Shown here piece after piece: positions 41,867 through 50,635 of a DNA stretch of 64,000 bases. The position numbers were made by a program, and so were the translations under genes. Each line of letters begins with the position of its first letter. Position 1 is the first letter of the stretch. The notes under the pieces were generated by a model. That model was not told the DNA's origin. It was given only the letters and a program-made list of their open reading frames with translations, and did not search any database. The stretch comes from UBA288 sp050178135 (GTDB lineage: Archaea; Halobacteriota; Methanomicrobia; Methanomicrobiales; Methanospirillaceae): NCBI GenBank assembly GCA_050178135.1, contig JBFXGJ010000007.1, positions 12,055 to 76,054 of the forward strand, in the 5' to 3' direction.

Positions 41867-42556
41867 TTGCAAACTCGGGCCGGGGGCCCGACCCATCCCC
41901 CCCCGTGCCGTTTTCATCGTTTTTTCTCTTCCTCGCGCGACTGTGTCCCGTGCCCCATGTCTCCTGGTTCCTGATGCAGGGCCGGGAGTGATCCCTCCAC
42001 GGTCACCCCTGTCCCGGACGCGGCAGTCTTGCCAGGAACTCCCATAGAACCCGGTACGGCCCCCATTCGCCACCTCTGGAGGTGCAACGCCGGCCGGGAG
42101 GCCGACTCGAAGGTAGAGGGGTCGAGCCGTGCTGCCCTGCAACCTATTCGCGCATGCACCGGGGCGGCAGCGGTTTCAACGACCGATAGGACGAACGGGT
42201 TGAGGACCGTCCTTTCGTCAGCACCTTCCCGATCACCTCCCGTCCCCCCCCTGCGCCAGATGTGCCACCTCCGAGGGACGATACCCAGAGAATAGGAGGA
42301 CCATGAAGAGAGGACCCGGATCTGACCAGCAATCTGGCACACGGGGCACCTATCACTCCCCGGATATCCCAGTGTTCGCTTCAAGGAAGTCCTTGCATCA
42401 AAATCAACGCTGGAACCGGGCGATTTCAGCTTCCCCCCCAACAGGTATCGATCTGGCACGGCCCGGCCGCCCGGCCGCGGCGAGATCGGAAGGGGTCAAT
42501 ACATCCATATTGAAGTTTTGCCGATACTATCTATCCTTACGGGAAGTGCGCACCGC
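41867..42556. other. 690-base stretch without a supported gene, after tRNA-Asp
   Basis: Open frames on both strands here are arginine/proline-rich and show no domain, signal peptide or ribosome site. I see no integrase remnant or clear copy of the tRNA 3' end. It separates the tRNAs from an accessory region. Confidence 0.4.
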
Positions 42557-43891
42557 ATGTATTCACAACGGGTATGGTTGACCTGTCTGCTGATCGCCCT
42601 GGTCGGACTCATCGCTCTGGTCGCAGGATGTAGTGCAGCCGACAGGGAGAATGCCGGTCTCCAGGCAGATACGAACGATACTCATAACGATACTCCTGCT
42701 TTGAAGGACCAGGCGACCAGTGTCATACCAGGTCCCGGGGCGGGTGCTTCCCGGACACGGCTCGTTCTGCTCGGCACGACGGGCGGCGTGTCGTGGTGGC
42801 CGGGGACGAACCGCACGAGCTCCTCATCGGCCCTGGTCGTCGGAGACACCATCTATCTCATCGACCTGGGACAGGGCGCCACGACCCGGCTCACCGAAGC
42901 GTTCAATACGGGTACGTTCGTGGACTCGCCCGGCGGAATGATCGAGGACGGCTCCTCGACGTTCCTCGAGAACGTCACCGCGCTCTTCTTCACCCACCTC
43001 CACCAGGACCACACCGCGGATTACCCCGCCCTCCTGCTGATCGGTCCCGGGACCGGCCTGGGGACGTCCACGGATCCCCTGACGAACAGGACAGTCAAAA
43101 CCCCGATCAGGGTAATCGGGCCCTGCGGCAGGGGGCAGCTGGACGACGACAGGACCAATTTCACCGCACGGGGCGGCCAGGTCATCTACACGGACAGCGC
43201 CGACCCCGATCTGATCACGGCCACGCCCGGTACCAGGCAGATGACGGAGACCATCTGGCAGGCCTATGCCCAGACGATCAACGACATGACCCTGGACGAC
43301 GGATATCCCGATTTCAGAAGCCTGGTCGAGGTCAGGGAGATCGGGGGCACCGGGCCGAAGGATATCCCGATGCCGGTCGTGGTCACGGATCCGAACAACG
43401 GCACCTGCCCGGCGATGGACCCGTTCGAGATCTACCGTGACGACCTGGTCCGCGTCACGGCCACCCTGGTCGACCATCACCAGGTGTATCCGTCGTTCGC
43501 GTACCGGTTCGACACCGCAGACGGGTCGGTGGTCTTCTCGGGCGACACCGGCCCCGATACGAACGGCAACCTGCAGAAACTCGCAGACGGCGCCAACATC
43601 CTGGTGCACGAGGTCATCGACAGGGCCTGGATCGACCAGAAGTTCGGGACACCAGCGCCGGGAAGCCAGATGGCTGCGCTGAAGACGCACATGCTGGAGT
43701 CGCATACGGCGATCGACGCTGTCGGCTCGGTCGCATCGGCCTGCAGGGTCGATACCCTGGTCCTCAACCATATCGTGCCCGGCAATACGCCGCGCGAGCA
43801 CCTGCTGCAGGCGAAGCACAACTTCTCCGGAGAGCTGATCGTCGGCGAGGACCTGATGCAGATCGGCCTGGGCAGGGCCGACCGGGGTTGA
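42557..43891 (+). CDS. secreted metallo-beta-lactamase-fold lipoprotein
   Basis: 444 residues from MYSQRVWLTCLLIALVGLIA, a signal sequence ending in the lipobox ALVAGC. The MBL domain has FFTHLHQDHTADY (HxHxDH), a strand VVFSGDTGPDTNG, and a final conserved LVLNHIVPG. The order resembles ribonuclease Z/arylsulfatase-type hydrolases of the MBL superfamily. It would sit on the outer face of the membrane as a hydrolase of unknown substrate. It is alone on its strand next to tRNA-Asp. Confidence 0.85.
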   Translation: MYSQRVWLTCLLIALVGLIALVAGCSAADRENAGLQADTNDTHNDTPALKDQATSVIPGPGAGASRTRLVLLGTTGGVSWWPGTNRTSSSSALVVGDTIYLIDLGQGATTRLTEAFNTGTFVDSPGGMIEDGSSTFLENVTALFFTHLHQDHTADYPALLLIGPGTGLGTSTDPLTNRTVKTPIRVIGPCGRGQLDDDRTNFTARGGQVIYTDSADPDLITATPGTRQMTETIWQAYAQTINDMTLDDGYPDFRSLVEVREIGGTGPKDIPMPVVVTDPNNGTCPAMDPFEIYRDDLVRVTATLVDHHQVYPSFAYRFDTADGSVVFSGDTGPDTNGNLQKLADGANILVHEVIDRAWIDQKFGTPAPGSQMAALKTHMLESHTAIDAVGSVASACRVDTLVLNHIVPGNTPREHLLQAKHNFSGELIVGEDLMQIGLGRADRG

Positions 43892-44153
43892 GTTAGGAGA
43901 ATACCCCCCTTTTTGAGAACGAGACACAGCCGGGGTGAGAGACCGGTGCCGGCGTGTGCCGATGTCGGCGACTCTTTCGGTACTGGAACGACGATTATAC
44001 CGACAGCCGCTGCTGCCCCGTCGTCCTATCCGCCGTCATGTCATCAGCCCGACGATCGGCCGCCCCCTCCCGTTCGGCCGTGGGGCAACGCCAGTTGGGC
44101 ACGATAAAGAGTGGGAGCGGTTTGGGGTCGCGAGCGCCGCACCTCGTGCCGTT

Positions 44154-44372
44154 TCAGGCAATCTCGTCGGGGTCGATCCCGACGTCGAGGAGGATCTGTT
44201 TGAGGATCTTCGGGTGGAGGACCTGGTTGCTGTGAACGGGAAGCGTCACGCGCACCCCCTCATCGTAGCGGTAGATCCGGCGGCTCCCGCTCTGGCGGAC
44301 ACATACGAATCCGCGCCGTTCGAGGACCGGGATCAGCCGGATCGCCGGTATTCGCGGTAGATTCCCGGTCAT
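44154..44372 (-). CDS. HicA-like toxin with substituted active-site histidine
   Basis: 72 residues. The fold signature is IPAIRLIPVLERRGFVCV, then GSRRIYRY, then VTLPVHSNQVLHPKILKQIL, which is the HicA mRNA interferase family. In typical HicA the GSHH(I/F)xR motif holds the catalytic His; here it reads GSRRIYR, so the nuclease may be inactive. It starts inside the stop of hicB (ATGA overlap), i.e. the antitoxin gene is first in the pair. Confidence 0.78.
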   Translation of the reverse strand: MTGNLPRIPAIRLIPVLERRGFVCVRQSGSRRIYRYDEGVRVTLPVHSNQVLHPKILKQILLDVGIDPDEIA

Positions 44373-44593
44373 ACGACGACGTTGACCTGGACCACGCCCA
44401 CCATGCGGGACGGGACAAAGGGATCGCCGGCGGCCATGCGGTCCTCGAGGTGGAGACGGATGGCGTCCTGGATCATGGCCATGGCCTCCTCCCATGTCTC
44501 GCCCTGCTCGTAGCAGCCCTGGAGCTCGGGGCTGAACGCGGCGTAGCCGTTCTCGTCCTGCTCGATCACGACGGTCACGCGGTACTCGGTCAC
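44369..44593 (-). CDS. HicB-like antitoxin
   Basis: 74 residues from a GTG at 44593 (VTEYRVTVVIEQDENGYAAF). The HicB RNase-H-like half is complete: YAAFSPELQGCYEQGETWEEA followed by AIRLHLEDRMAAGDP. No DNA-binding domain follows, which is usual for short HicB. It would neutralise the HicA encoded directly downstream; the two genes overlap by four bases. Confidence 0.8.
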   Translation of the reverse strand: MTEYRVTVVIEQDENGYAAFSPELQGCYEQGETWEEAMAMIQDAIRLHLEDRMAAGDPFVPSRMVGVVQVNVVV

Positions 44594-44627
44594 GGGCTCA
44601 CCGTATGACCATGGAGCGCCGGACCTC

Positions 44628-44906
44628 GTGAAGATTCGCGAGGGGCACGGTGGACAGCATCCTGAACTCAAGGCAGAACTCAGGGGAGAACTGACGACGC
44701 ACCGGTACCTCGTTGTCATCGAGACGGCCGACGGCACCTACTCCACGTTCTCGCCGGACCTCCCGGGCTGCGTCGCGACAGAGACCCCCCGCGAGGAGGC
44801 CGGGGAGAGGAGGCGCGAGGCGATCGCGTTCCCCCTCGAGGGGCTTCGCGAGGACGGCCTTCCCCTCCCTGATCCGCAGGCCGCCGCCGCGTACGTCGCG
44901 GTGTGA
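44628..44906 (+). CDS. second HicB-family protein, without HicA partner
   Basis: Up to 92 residues. The HicB core is RYLVVIETADGTYSTF, then SPDLPGCVATETPREEAGER and EGLREDGLPLPDP. The real start may be later than the GTG at 44628, since conserved sequence begins only about 24 residues in. It is divergent from hicBA and has no hicA next to it, so it is an orphan antitoxin or a silent relative. Confidence 0.65.
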   Translation: MKIREGHGGQHPELKAELRGELTTHRYLVVIETADGTYSTFSPDLPGCVATETPREEAGERRREAIAFPLEGLREDGLPLPDPQAAAAYVAV

Positions 44907-45110
44907 GCGACGATGTCGGGGATATGATGATCACACCGGCGGCAGCCGCCGCTCTCTGGTTTTCCTGACCGCCACCACTGCCGGCGCAGTGGCAGGGATC
45001 GGCCCGCCGGGCACGGCCCGGCACGCGGCCGCGGACGGCGGCCTCGAGGCCGAAGCGTCAGAGGTATGGCAGGATGGGCGCTTCACCCCTATCTTCCCGC
45101 CCGCTTCGGC

Positions 45111-45446
45111 TCAGGGAAGTCCTTCCCGGATGGCCCTGACCGGTGCCTCGAGCGCGGGCAGATCCTCGGAGACCATGGCCCAGACCGTGCCTTCGTCGAT
45201 GCCGAAGTACTGGTGGACCAGGATATTCCGCGCGGCTACGATCCGTCGCCACGGTATCTCCGGATGGTCTGCAACGAGATCGGCGGAGAGGTTATTCGCG
45301 GCCTCGCCGATCACCTGGAGGTGGTAGACGACCCAGACGTGGAGGAGCTCCGAGCCGAAGAGCTCCTCCGGCGTCGACGGACACTTCTCCCGGATCTTCT
45401 CGATCGCCTCGAGGATGTCCTCGAGCCGGTCCTAGTCGGACCTCAT
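45111..45446 (-). pseudogene. HEPN-domain toxin (HepT-like) with an in-frame amber codon at codon 5
   Basis: The frame starting at ATG 45446, which overlaps the mntA stop as CTATGA, reads M-R-S-D, then TAG at 45432-45434, then DRLEDILEAIEKIREK and the full HEPN body with VIGEAANNLSADL, HPEIPWRRIVAARN and the RNase motif RNILVHQY (RX4HXY). Everything after the stop codon is open to 45111. Without readthrough, only an internal GTG at 45314 could start a shortened protein lacking the first helices. The position of the stop and the intact remainder suggest recent inactivation, readthrough, or a sequence error. Confidence 0.75.
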
Positions 45447-45739
45447 AGGGGGACCGCTTCCCGCATCACCGTCTCGCGAACCCGGTCCTTGAGCCCCCGG
45501 TCGGACGCCACCTCGACGCGGCACCCCAGGAGGTCCTCAAGGTCCAGCTGGAACCCCGCGTGGTCGAGCAGGGACGTCCCGGGCGCGAAGGTGACGAGCA
45601 GGTCGAGGTCGCTGTCCGCGCGGGCCTCGTGCCGGGCGACCGAGCCGAAGACGCGGACGTTCGTCACCCCGTACCGGGCGGCCACGGCCAGGATCTCGTC
45701 GCGTTTCGCATCGATCAGGGCGTAGATATCGGCCGGCAC
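45443..45739 (-). CDS. MNT-type nucleotidyltransferase antitoxin (MntA-like)
   Basis: 98 residues from a GTG at 45739, preceded by a strong GGAGGAG five bases away. The active site is GSVARHEARADSDLD, which fits GSX10DXD, followed by LLVTFAPGTSLLDHAGFQL. In HEPN-MNT modules MntA neutralises HepT by adding AMP to the tyrosine of its RX4HXY motif. The partner gene follows with a four-base overlap but carries an early stop codon. Confidence 0.85.
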   Translation of the reverse strand: MPADIYALIDAKRDEILAVAARYGVTNVRVFGSVARHEARADSDLDLLVTFAPGTSLLDHAGFQLDLEDLLGCRVEVASDRGLKDRVRETVMREAVPL

Positions 45740-45905
45740 GGCTCTCCTCCTGCCAGAGAGTTCCGCGCACGGGGATATGAAGGGATCGGCGCCGATGCGG
45801 GACGGCCCGGGGCCGGGCCTCCCCACGGTGCCGGCGCCGGCAACTATCTCGAGGATTTCTGAAAAGGAGGCTCGGTGTCCGTCGAGATGAGATAGAATAC
45901 CAGTA

Positions 45906-45928
45906 CTCTCTCTTTCTCTCTCTCTCTC
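45906..45928 (+). repeat. CT dinucleotide tract
   Basis: A nearly pure CT run, interrupted by one TTT, about 20 bases long. Such simple repeats are prone to slippage; no gene spans it. Confidence 0.6.
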
Positions 45929-45938
45929 GTACGATCCA

Positions 45939-45959
45939 CTGTGTACACTGTGTACACAG
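45939..45959. promoter_or_regulatory. inverted repeat, possible operator
   Basis: Two perfect 9-base arms, CTGTGTACA and TGTACACAG, around a 3-base centre. The form is that of a dimeric helix-turn-helix operator. It lies 200 bases upstream of the mntA start on one side and about 150 bases before a winged-helix remnant on the other. No regulator can be assigned. Confidence 0.45.
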
Positions 45960-46110
45960 CAAGCGAGGCGGTGACCGGCGCGACCTGAGAGGAACGGATA
46001 TCTGCCGCGACGACCTGCGATCCCGGCCCTGACGAGAAAGTCCATCGGAAACGTCGCCGAAAGAGAAAGAGCTGAGGGATCCATGCGCGTCAGGGAGTCG
46101 AGGCCGACGG

Positions 46111-46470
46111 ATGGCACCTCGTGGCGACGAAGGGGAGCCACCGGCAGGACAGAAACCCGGCGAAGTCCGGCCGGATCACCGTGGCCGGCCATGCGCCGTG
46201 CTTCGCCTCCTCCGGAACCCGAGTCTCGCCCCCCTGCTCGAACACATCCGTGATACGCCCGGCATTTCACGGCTGGAGCTCGCAGACCTCCTTGGTGTCG
46301 CCGGGCCCTCGGTCACCCGGCAGGTGCAGCGCCTCATCGATGAGGAACTTGTCGAATCGCGGCGCTGCGGACGGTTCCAGCGGTACTGGCTCACGCAGGA
46401 ATGCGCAGGGGTGTTCGCGACGATAGAGGCGGCGAGGTCGGTCCACGATCCCGTGATGCAGCCCGGCGAC
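46111..46470 (+). pseudogene. winged-helix regulator remnant
   Basis: Within a longer open frame, codons from about 46195 to 46430 encode a clear MarR/ArsR-like winged helix: LLRNPSLAPLLEHIRDTPGI, then LELADLLGVAGPSVTRQVQR, then LIDEELVESRRCGRFQRYWL. In methanogens this is the second DNA-binding domain of two-domain regulators, but the expected N-terminal part is missing and the frame continues past the domain as antisense to the next gene. I treat it as a fragment; a short expressed regulator remains possible. Confidence 0.5.
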
Positions 46471-46527
46471 CGGACTTCGGCCCGAGGGATCGGTCCTCGC
46501 CGTTGGAAAAGAGAGGAGAGAGAGATT

Positions 46528-46878
46528 CTACCGGCACCGGCCGCGCTGGCCCTGGCCCTGCCGGGCGAAACGCTTGCCATCGGCGGGCGGGTTCGCCTGG
46601 TCGAGACAGCTGCCGTCACGGAGCTGGGTGCGGTTCTGGGCCCGGTCACAGGTCTGGTTGGACAGGCAGGTGCCGCTGCCGGCGCAGCCGGTGGCGTTCC
46701 ACTGGGGGGCAGTCGCGTTCCCGGCCCATGCGGGGGCGCCGGAGGAGAGGTTCTTATGTCCCATCGGGGACGCCTTCGCGCCGAACCCGTGCTGGAAACC
46801 GGCGGCCAGGGCCGCGCTCGGGATCAGCACGAGCGCGACCAGCGCGACGGCCGCGAGGAATGCGTATCGTCGTTCCAT
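46528..46878 (-). CDS. small secreted cysteine-containing protein
   Basis: 116 residues with a clear signal peptide, MERRYAFLAAVALVALVLIP, and cleavage after AALA. The mature part is Asn/Gln/Gly-rich with cysteines in GCAGSGTCLSNQTCDRAQ and DGSCLDQ, and a basic tail (RQGQGQRGRCR). I do not recognise the family. The frame is open far upstream, but only the part after this ATG has protein-like features. It is opposite to the winged-helix frame. Confidence 0.6.
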   Translation of the reverse strand: MERRYAFLAAVALVALVLIPSAALAAGFQHGFGAKASPMGHKNLSSGAPAWAGNATAPQWNATGCAGSGTCLSNQTCDRAQNRTQLRDGSCLDQANPPADGKRFARQGQGQRGRCR

Positions 46879-47267
46879 TGTTGGTTCATCCTGTCCTCCG
46901 AACTGGAGGGGGTTCCTCCCGGGGACAGGGATCACGTCGACAGGAGTATACAAACGATCTCTGACAGCAGGAGCTACCTGACAATCCTTTCGACCGCTCG
47001 GGGCGAGGTCGAGGTCGACGCAGCCCGACAGGGATTGGCGCAGGCGCGAGCTCGGAGAGCTGCACCTGGCGAGTGTCCTCGTACAGGTTGAGAGCGGGGG
47101 TGGACAAGTGCGGGCGAAGACGCCGGGGCTGTATCGGTGTCGAGAGTGGTACCACTGGCACTCCGCAGGAACGAAGCCTGTCAAAAAGGCACGAGCGCCA
47201 GCCTCGTCTTTCTCGATCGAGTCCCCTATTTCAGGGCGACACCCGGGCAGGTCTCCACCCCGAACCG
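46879..47267. other. 389-base stretch without a supported gene
   Basis: Open frames on both strands lack recognisable features or ribosome sites. It lies between a small secreted protein and a small membrane protein, both on the minus strand. Confidence 0.4.
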
Positions 47268-47495
47268 CTACTGAACGTCGCCGTCCCTCTCCGGCTCGAC
47301 AGGAATCTCTTCGCTGCCCTGCCTGGAGCGATACGCCGCAACCGCGACGACGAGCGAGAGAACGACGAGGGCGAGAGAGACGCCGATCACCTTTGTATCT
47401 GGGGGATTCAGGGATCGACTCAGAGCGAAGAGCCCGAGGACCAGCACCACCAGGCACATGAGAGAGGTGACCTTCCACTCGGTTGAGTCCACCAT
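47268..47495 (-). CDS. small two-helix membrane protein
   Basis: 75 residues: two hydrophobic segments, VTSLMCLVVLVLGLFALS and VIGVSLALVVLSLVVAVAA, separated by a short polar loop, and an acidic C-terminal tail. The composition is that of a real membrane protein rather than a shadow frame. Function and family unknown. Confidence 0.55.
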   Translation of the reverse strand: MVDSTEWKVTSLMCLVVLVLGLFALSRSLNPPDTKVIGVSLALVVLSLVVAVAAYRSRQGSEEIPVEPERDGDVQ

Positions 47496-47706
47496 GAGAG
47501 AGAAGCGACCTGGCGGATTATCGCTGTATCGTTCCTGGCATCAGCCGACCGGTCACGCTCCGCTCGATCTGACAGTCGGCCGGCCCGTCAACCCGCTGCC
47601 TGCCGCCACCGGGACCGCCTGCCATGATCGCTGAGAGAATAAATGACATGGGTCAGGATCGGAGCAGGGAGCCGTCTTCATCCCCGCCGACAATTCCCCA
47701 GGTTCG

Positions 47707-48285
47707 ATGGTTCTCTTCGAGAAGGCCCATCGCTGCAGACCACCGTGGGACACCGGGCGGCCACAGGGACCGTTCGTTGCTCACGAGAAGACGGGAGAAC
47801 TCGTCGGTGACGTGCTCGACGTCGGCTGCGGGACCGGGGAGAACGCCCTCTTCCTCGCGGCCCCGGGCTACGTGGTCTGGGGCGTGGCGGCGGCCCCGAC
47901 GCCGATCGAGCAATCGAGAAAGAAGGCGGAGGAACGAGGGAGTACCGCGACATTCCTCGTCCACGATGCCCTCGCCCTGCCCGAGCCCGGCAGGACCCTC
48001 GACACGGTCGTCGACTCCGGCCAGTTCCACGCCCTCTCCGATCCCCAATGCCCACTCCACGCACGGAGCCTCGCCGGCATGATGAGGACCGGCGGGTCTG
48101 CCTCATGCTCGCCTTCAGCGATTTCGAGCCGTGAGACTACGGCCCCCGGAGAGTCACGCAGGCGGAGATCCGGGCGACCTGCGCCGACGGGTCGTGGATC
48201 GACTGGTTCCGGCCCGTACCCTTCGATGCCCGAACGATGCCGAAGGTTCCCGGGCCTGGCTCTCCTCGATCACCAGGACGCCGTC
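47707..48285 (+). pseudogene. broken class I SAM methyltransferase
   Basis: The first part reads MVLFEKAHRCRPPWDTGRPQ, then DVLDVGCGTGENALFLA and ATFLVHDALALPEPGRTLDT, a methyltransferase common in methanogens. Around 48098 the coding frame shifts: the continuation RVCLMLAFSDFEP is in another frame, is cut by TGA at 48130-48132, and resumes DYGPRRVTQAEIRATCADGS. A further shift near 48238 leads to GSRAWLSSITR. At least two frameshifts and one stop make it nonfunctional. Confidence 0.75.
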
Positions 48286-48523
48286 CTCCGCCGGCAATCG
48301 CCCGTGTTGCCCCAGACGGTCTCACGTGCACCACAGGCCCAGTGAGCGGACGTTGGGGTACCGTCCCGTTCCCAGCTCGTGGAGACTGCCCGGTCGCCGA
48401 GCCCAGACCCGCCATGCCGGCCCGGGATGCTTTCATCGAGGGCGTCGCGTCCCGTTCACTCGAAGAGGCGCTCCCGACCGATCAAATAGCAATTCTTATC
48501 ATAGAGGAGCCCAACCGGCTCAC

Positions 48524-50035
48524 ATGGGGACCTGCGCCCGGCACCACGCACTCCTGATCGGTGCGATCTGCATCGTGACTGGCCTTATCATCTGTTCCGG
48601 TTGCACAGATACTGTATCTCCGGCGATACGCGCTGAGAAACTCGACGGATTTGACGATTTCATCAACCGGTCGATGGCCGAATATGCCGTGCCGGGTGCG
48701 GTGATTGGGATCGTCGAGAACGACTCCGTGGTCTACCTGAAAGGATTCGGGGTCAGGGAGATCGGAAAGCCGGCAGCGGTCGATCCCGACACCCGGTTCC
48801 AGATCGCATCGGTCACTAAGTATGTCACCGCAGGTGCCATCGGCACGCTCGTCGATGATGGGAGGCTCGACTGGGACACCCCGGTTGTCACCTATCTGCC
48901 GGGCTTCACGTTGAAGGATCAGTACGCAGGCGAGCACGCGACACTCCGCGACCTGCTCGCTCACCGCTCAGGGCTCCGGCAGTACGACGGCGACCTGCTT
49001 GGCCGACTCGGGTACTCCGAAAGCGAGCTCCTGGAGCGGATGCGCTACCTGGAACCGGGTTCGAGCTTCCGGGAGAAGTACCTGTACAACAACGCCGGCT
49101 TCTTCATCGCCGGGGAGGCGGCAGCACGGGTGGACAACCGGAGCTGGGAGGACCTGACCGACGCCCGGATCCTCGCGCCCCTCGGGATGACGCGCTCGGG
49201 GGCCCACCCGGAGACCCTGTATCTCGACGACAACCGTGTCTTTGGCCATGCCGGCACGGGGGGAGAGGTGCACACCATCCCGCTCGAGGAGGCGAGTCTC
49301 CCCGCTGCCGGCCAGATCGTCTCGACCGGACGGGACATGACACGGTGGCTGCGGATGATGCTCAACAACGGCTCGATCGACGGGAAGCAGGTCCTCTCGC
49401 CGGAGACCGTGAAAGAGATCCACGCGGCGAGCCTGGTGGCGGGCAAGGGCGGACCCCTCGACGACCCGAACGCCGCGGTCGGCCTGGGCTGTGATTCGTA
49501 CACCTTCCTGGACGAGCGGGTCATCGAGAAGAACGGGGCGCTGGACGGCGTGCGGTCGATCGTGATCCTCGTTCCCGGGAAGAAGACCGGGCTCGTGGTC
49601 ATCGCCAACAAGCAGCTGACCGTCTTCCCGGAGGCAGTCCGTGACGAGTTCCTCGAACGCTCAATCGAGAAAAGCGGCGTCGACCTCCAGGCACGGGAGA
49701 AGGTCCAGCAGGCAGGGTGGAACTCCCTCATACAGAGCATCAGACGGCCGGCAGATGCCCGCCCGGCAACAATTACTCCGTCTGCCATCGCGGGTGCATA
49801 CCGGAGCGACCTCTACGGCACCATGCGGGTAAGCGAGGGACAGGATGCAGAAAACATGACGGTCAAGCTCGGCCCGAACGGGTACGCGGGGAGCCTTGAA
49901 CACGTCACGAACAACACCTGGTATCTCTCGTTCCCGAACCCCGACGACCAGGTCGGCTACCTCACGTTCGTATCGGGGCATTTGGGAGCCGCAAGGTTCA
50001 CATCCGAGGAGTTCGGCCCATTTTCACGCGTATAG
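48524..50035 (+). CDS. serine beta-lactamase-like hydrolase lipoprotein
   Basis: 503 residues. The signal ALLIGAICIVTGLIICSGC ends at a lipobox-like cysteine. The class C beta-lactamase/penicillin-binding fold is shown by SVTK near residue 97, YNNAGF (Tyr-x-Asn), and a C-terminal domain with ITPSAIAGAYRSDLYGTM. Such proteins hydrolyse esters or D-amino peptides; archaea lack murein, so the substrate is unknown. The ATG at 48524 is chosen because the signal peptide begins there; the upstream open frame belongs to the broken methyltransferase. Confidence 0.85.
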   Translation: MGTCARHHALLIGAICIVTGLIICSGCTDTVSPAIRAEKLDGFDDFINRSMAEYAVPGAVIGIVENDSVVYLKGFGVREIGKPAAVDPDTRFQIASVTKYVTAGAIGTLVDDGRLDWDTPVVTYLPGFTLKDQYAGEHATLRDLLAHRSGLRQYDGDLLGRLGYSESELLERMRYLEPGSSFREKYLYNNAGFFIAGEAAARVDNRSWEDLTDARILAPLGMTRSGAHPETLYLDDNRVFGHAGTGGEVHTIPLEEASLPAAGQIVSTGRDMTRWLRMMLNNGSIDGKQVLSPETVKEIHAASLVAGKGGPLDDPNAAVGLGCDSYTFLDERVIEKNGALDGVRSIVILVPGKKTGLVVIANKQLTVFPEAVRDEFLERSIEKSGVDLQAREKVQQAGWNSLIQSIRRPADARPATITPSAIAGAYRSDLYGTMRVSEGQDAENMTVKLGPNGYAGSLEHVTNNTWYLSFPNPDDQVGYLTFVSGHLGAARFTSEEFGPFSRV

Positions 50036-50075
50036 GGGATTGTCAGCGAAGGTTGGGACGGAACGGGGAGCAAGA

Positions 50076-50635
50076 ATGAGCGAGCGCAGGGCTCGTGCTC
50101 GTTCTCTGTACCGCCGGGTGCGATTTCGCATATCACGCCCGAGAGCGGCAAGGAGAATACCTCCGCCGGCACACCGGCGCCTCTCGCCGGACACAAAGCG
50201 GCGGTATCTCGAAACCTCGACGAATACATGACGACACCCGCCGATACTGGCCGGTTCAGCGGGACGGTGCACGTGGCCCAGGGGGAGACTGTCCTCATCT
50301 CGAATGGGACAGCACGGCGAACGACGAGTTCTCGGTCTTCGACACGCCGCAGACCGTCTTTTCCATCGGCTCGAACACCAAGCAGTTGACCCCCGCTGCC
50401 ATCATGAAACTGCAGGAGCAGGGGCGGCTGAATGTTACCGACCCGGTCACCCGGTTCATCCCGAACGCCACGACATGGAAGGATATTCGGATCTACCACC
50501 TCCTGAACCACACGTCGGGGATTCAGTCCGATGGTGCCCTCCTGATCACCGACCCTGTCGACCTCACGCTCCCGGAGAACGTGGAGCGGACGGTCGCTCT
50601 GCCCCTCACTTTCGGGTCGGGTGAGGAGGCCGGCC
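50076..50635 (+). pseudogene. broken paralogue of the serine hydrolase lipoprotein
   Basis: A lipobox remnant VLVLCTAGCDF lies in one frame; from about 50204 another frame reads SRNLDEYMTTPADTGRFSGT and VHVAQGETVLISNG; then DEFSVFDTPQTVFS, the active-site SNTK and ATTWKDIRIYHLLNHTSGI follow in the first frame again. The protein breaks off after NVERTVALPLTFGSG, where the opposite-strand peptidase gene begins. Two or more frameshifts plus loss of the C-terminal half show it is dead. Confidence 0.75.

Larger units (their letters stand above)
45740..46110. other. regulatory-looking intergenic region upstream of the HEPN-MNT module
   Basis: About 371 bases without a gene. It contains a CT-rich tract (about 45906-45928) and an inverted repeat at 45939-45959. 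Confidence 0.4.

Noticed and set aside
41914..42459. 181-codon open frame in the gap after tRNA-Asp
   Set aside because: No ribosome site, no domain and low-complexity residue use; judged non-coding.
45906..45960. CRISPR-like repeat
   Set aside because: CT tract and one inverted repeat only; no regularly spaced repeat units.
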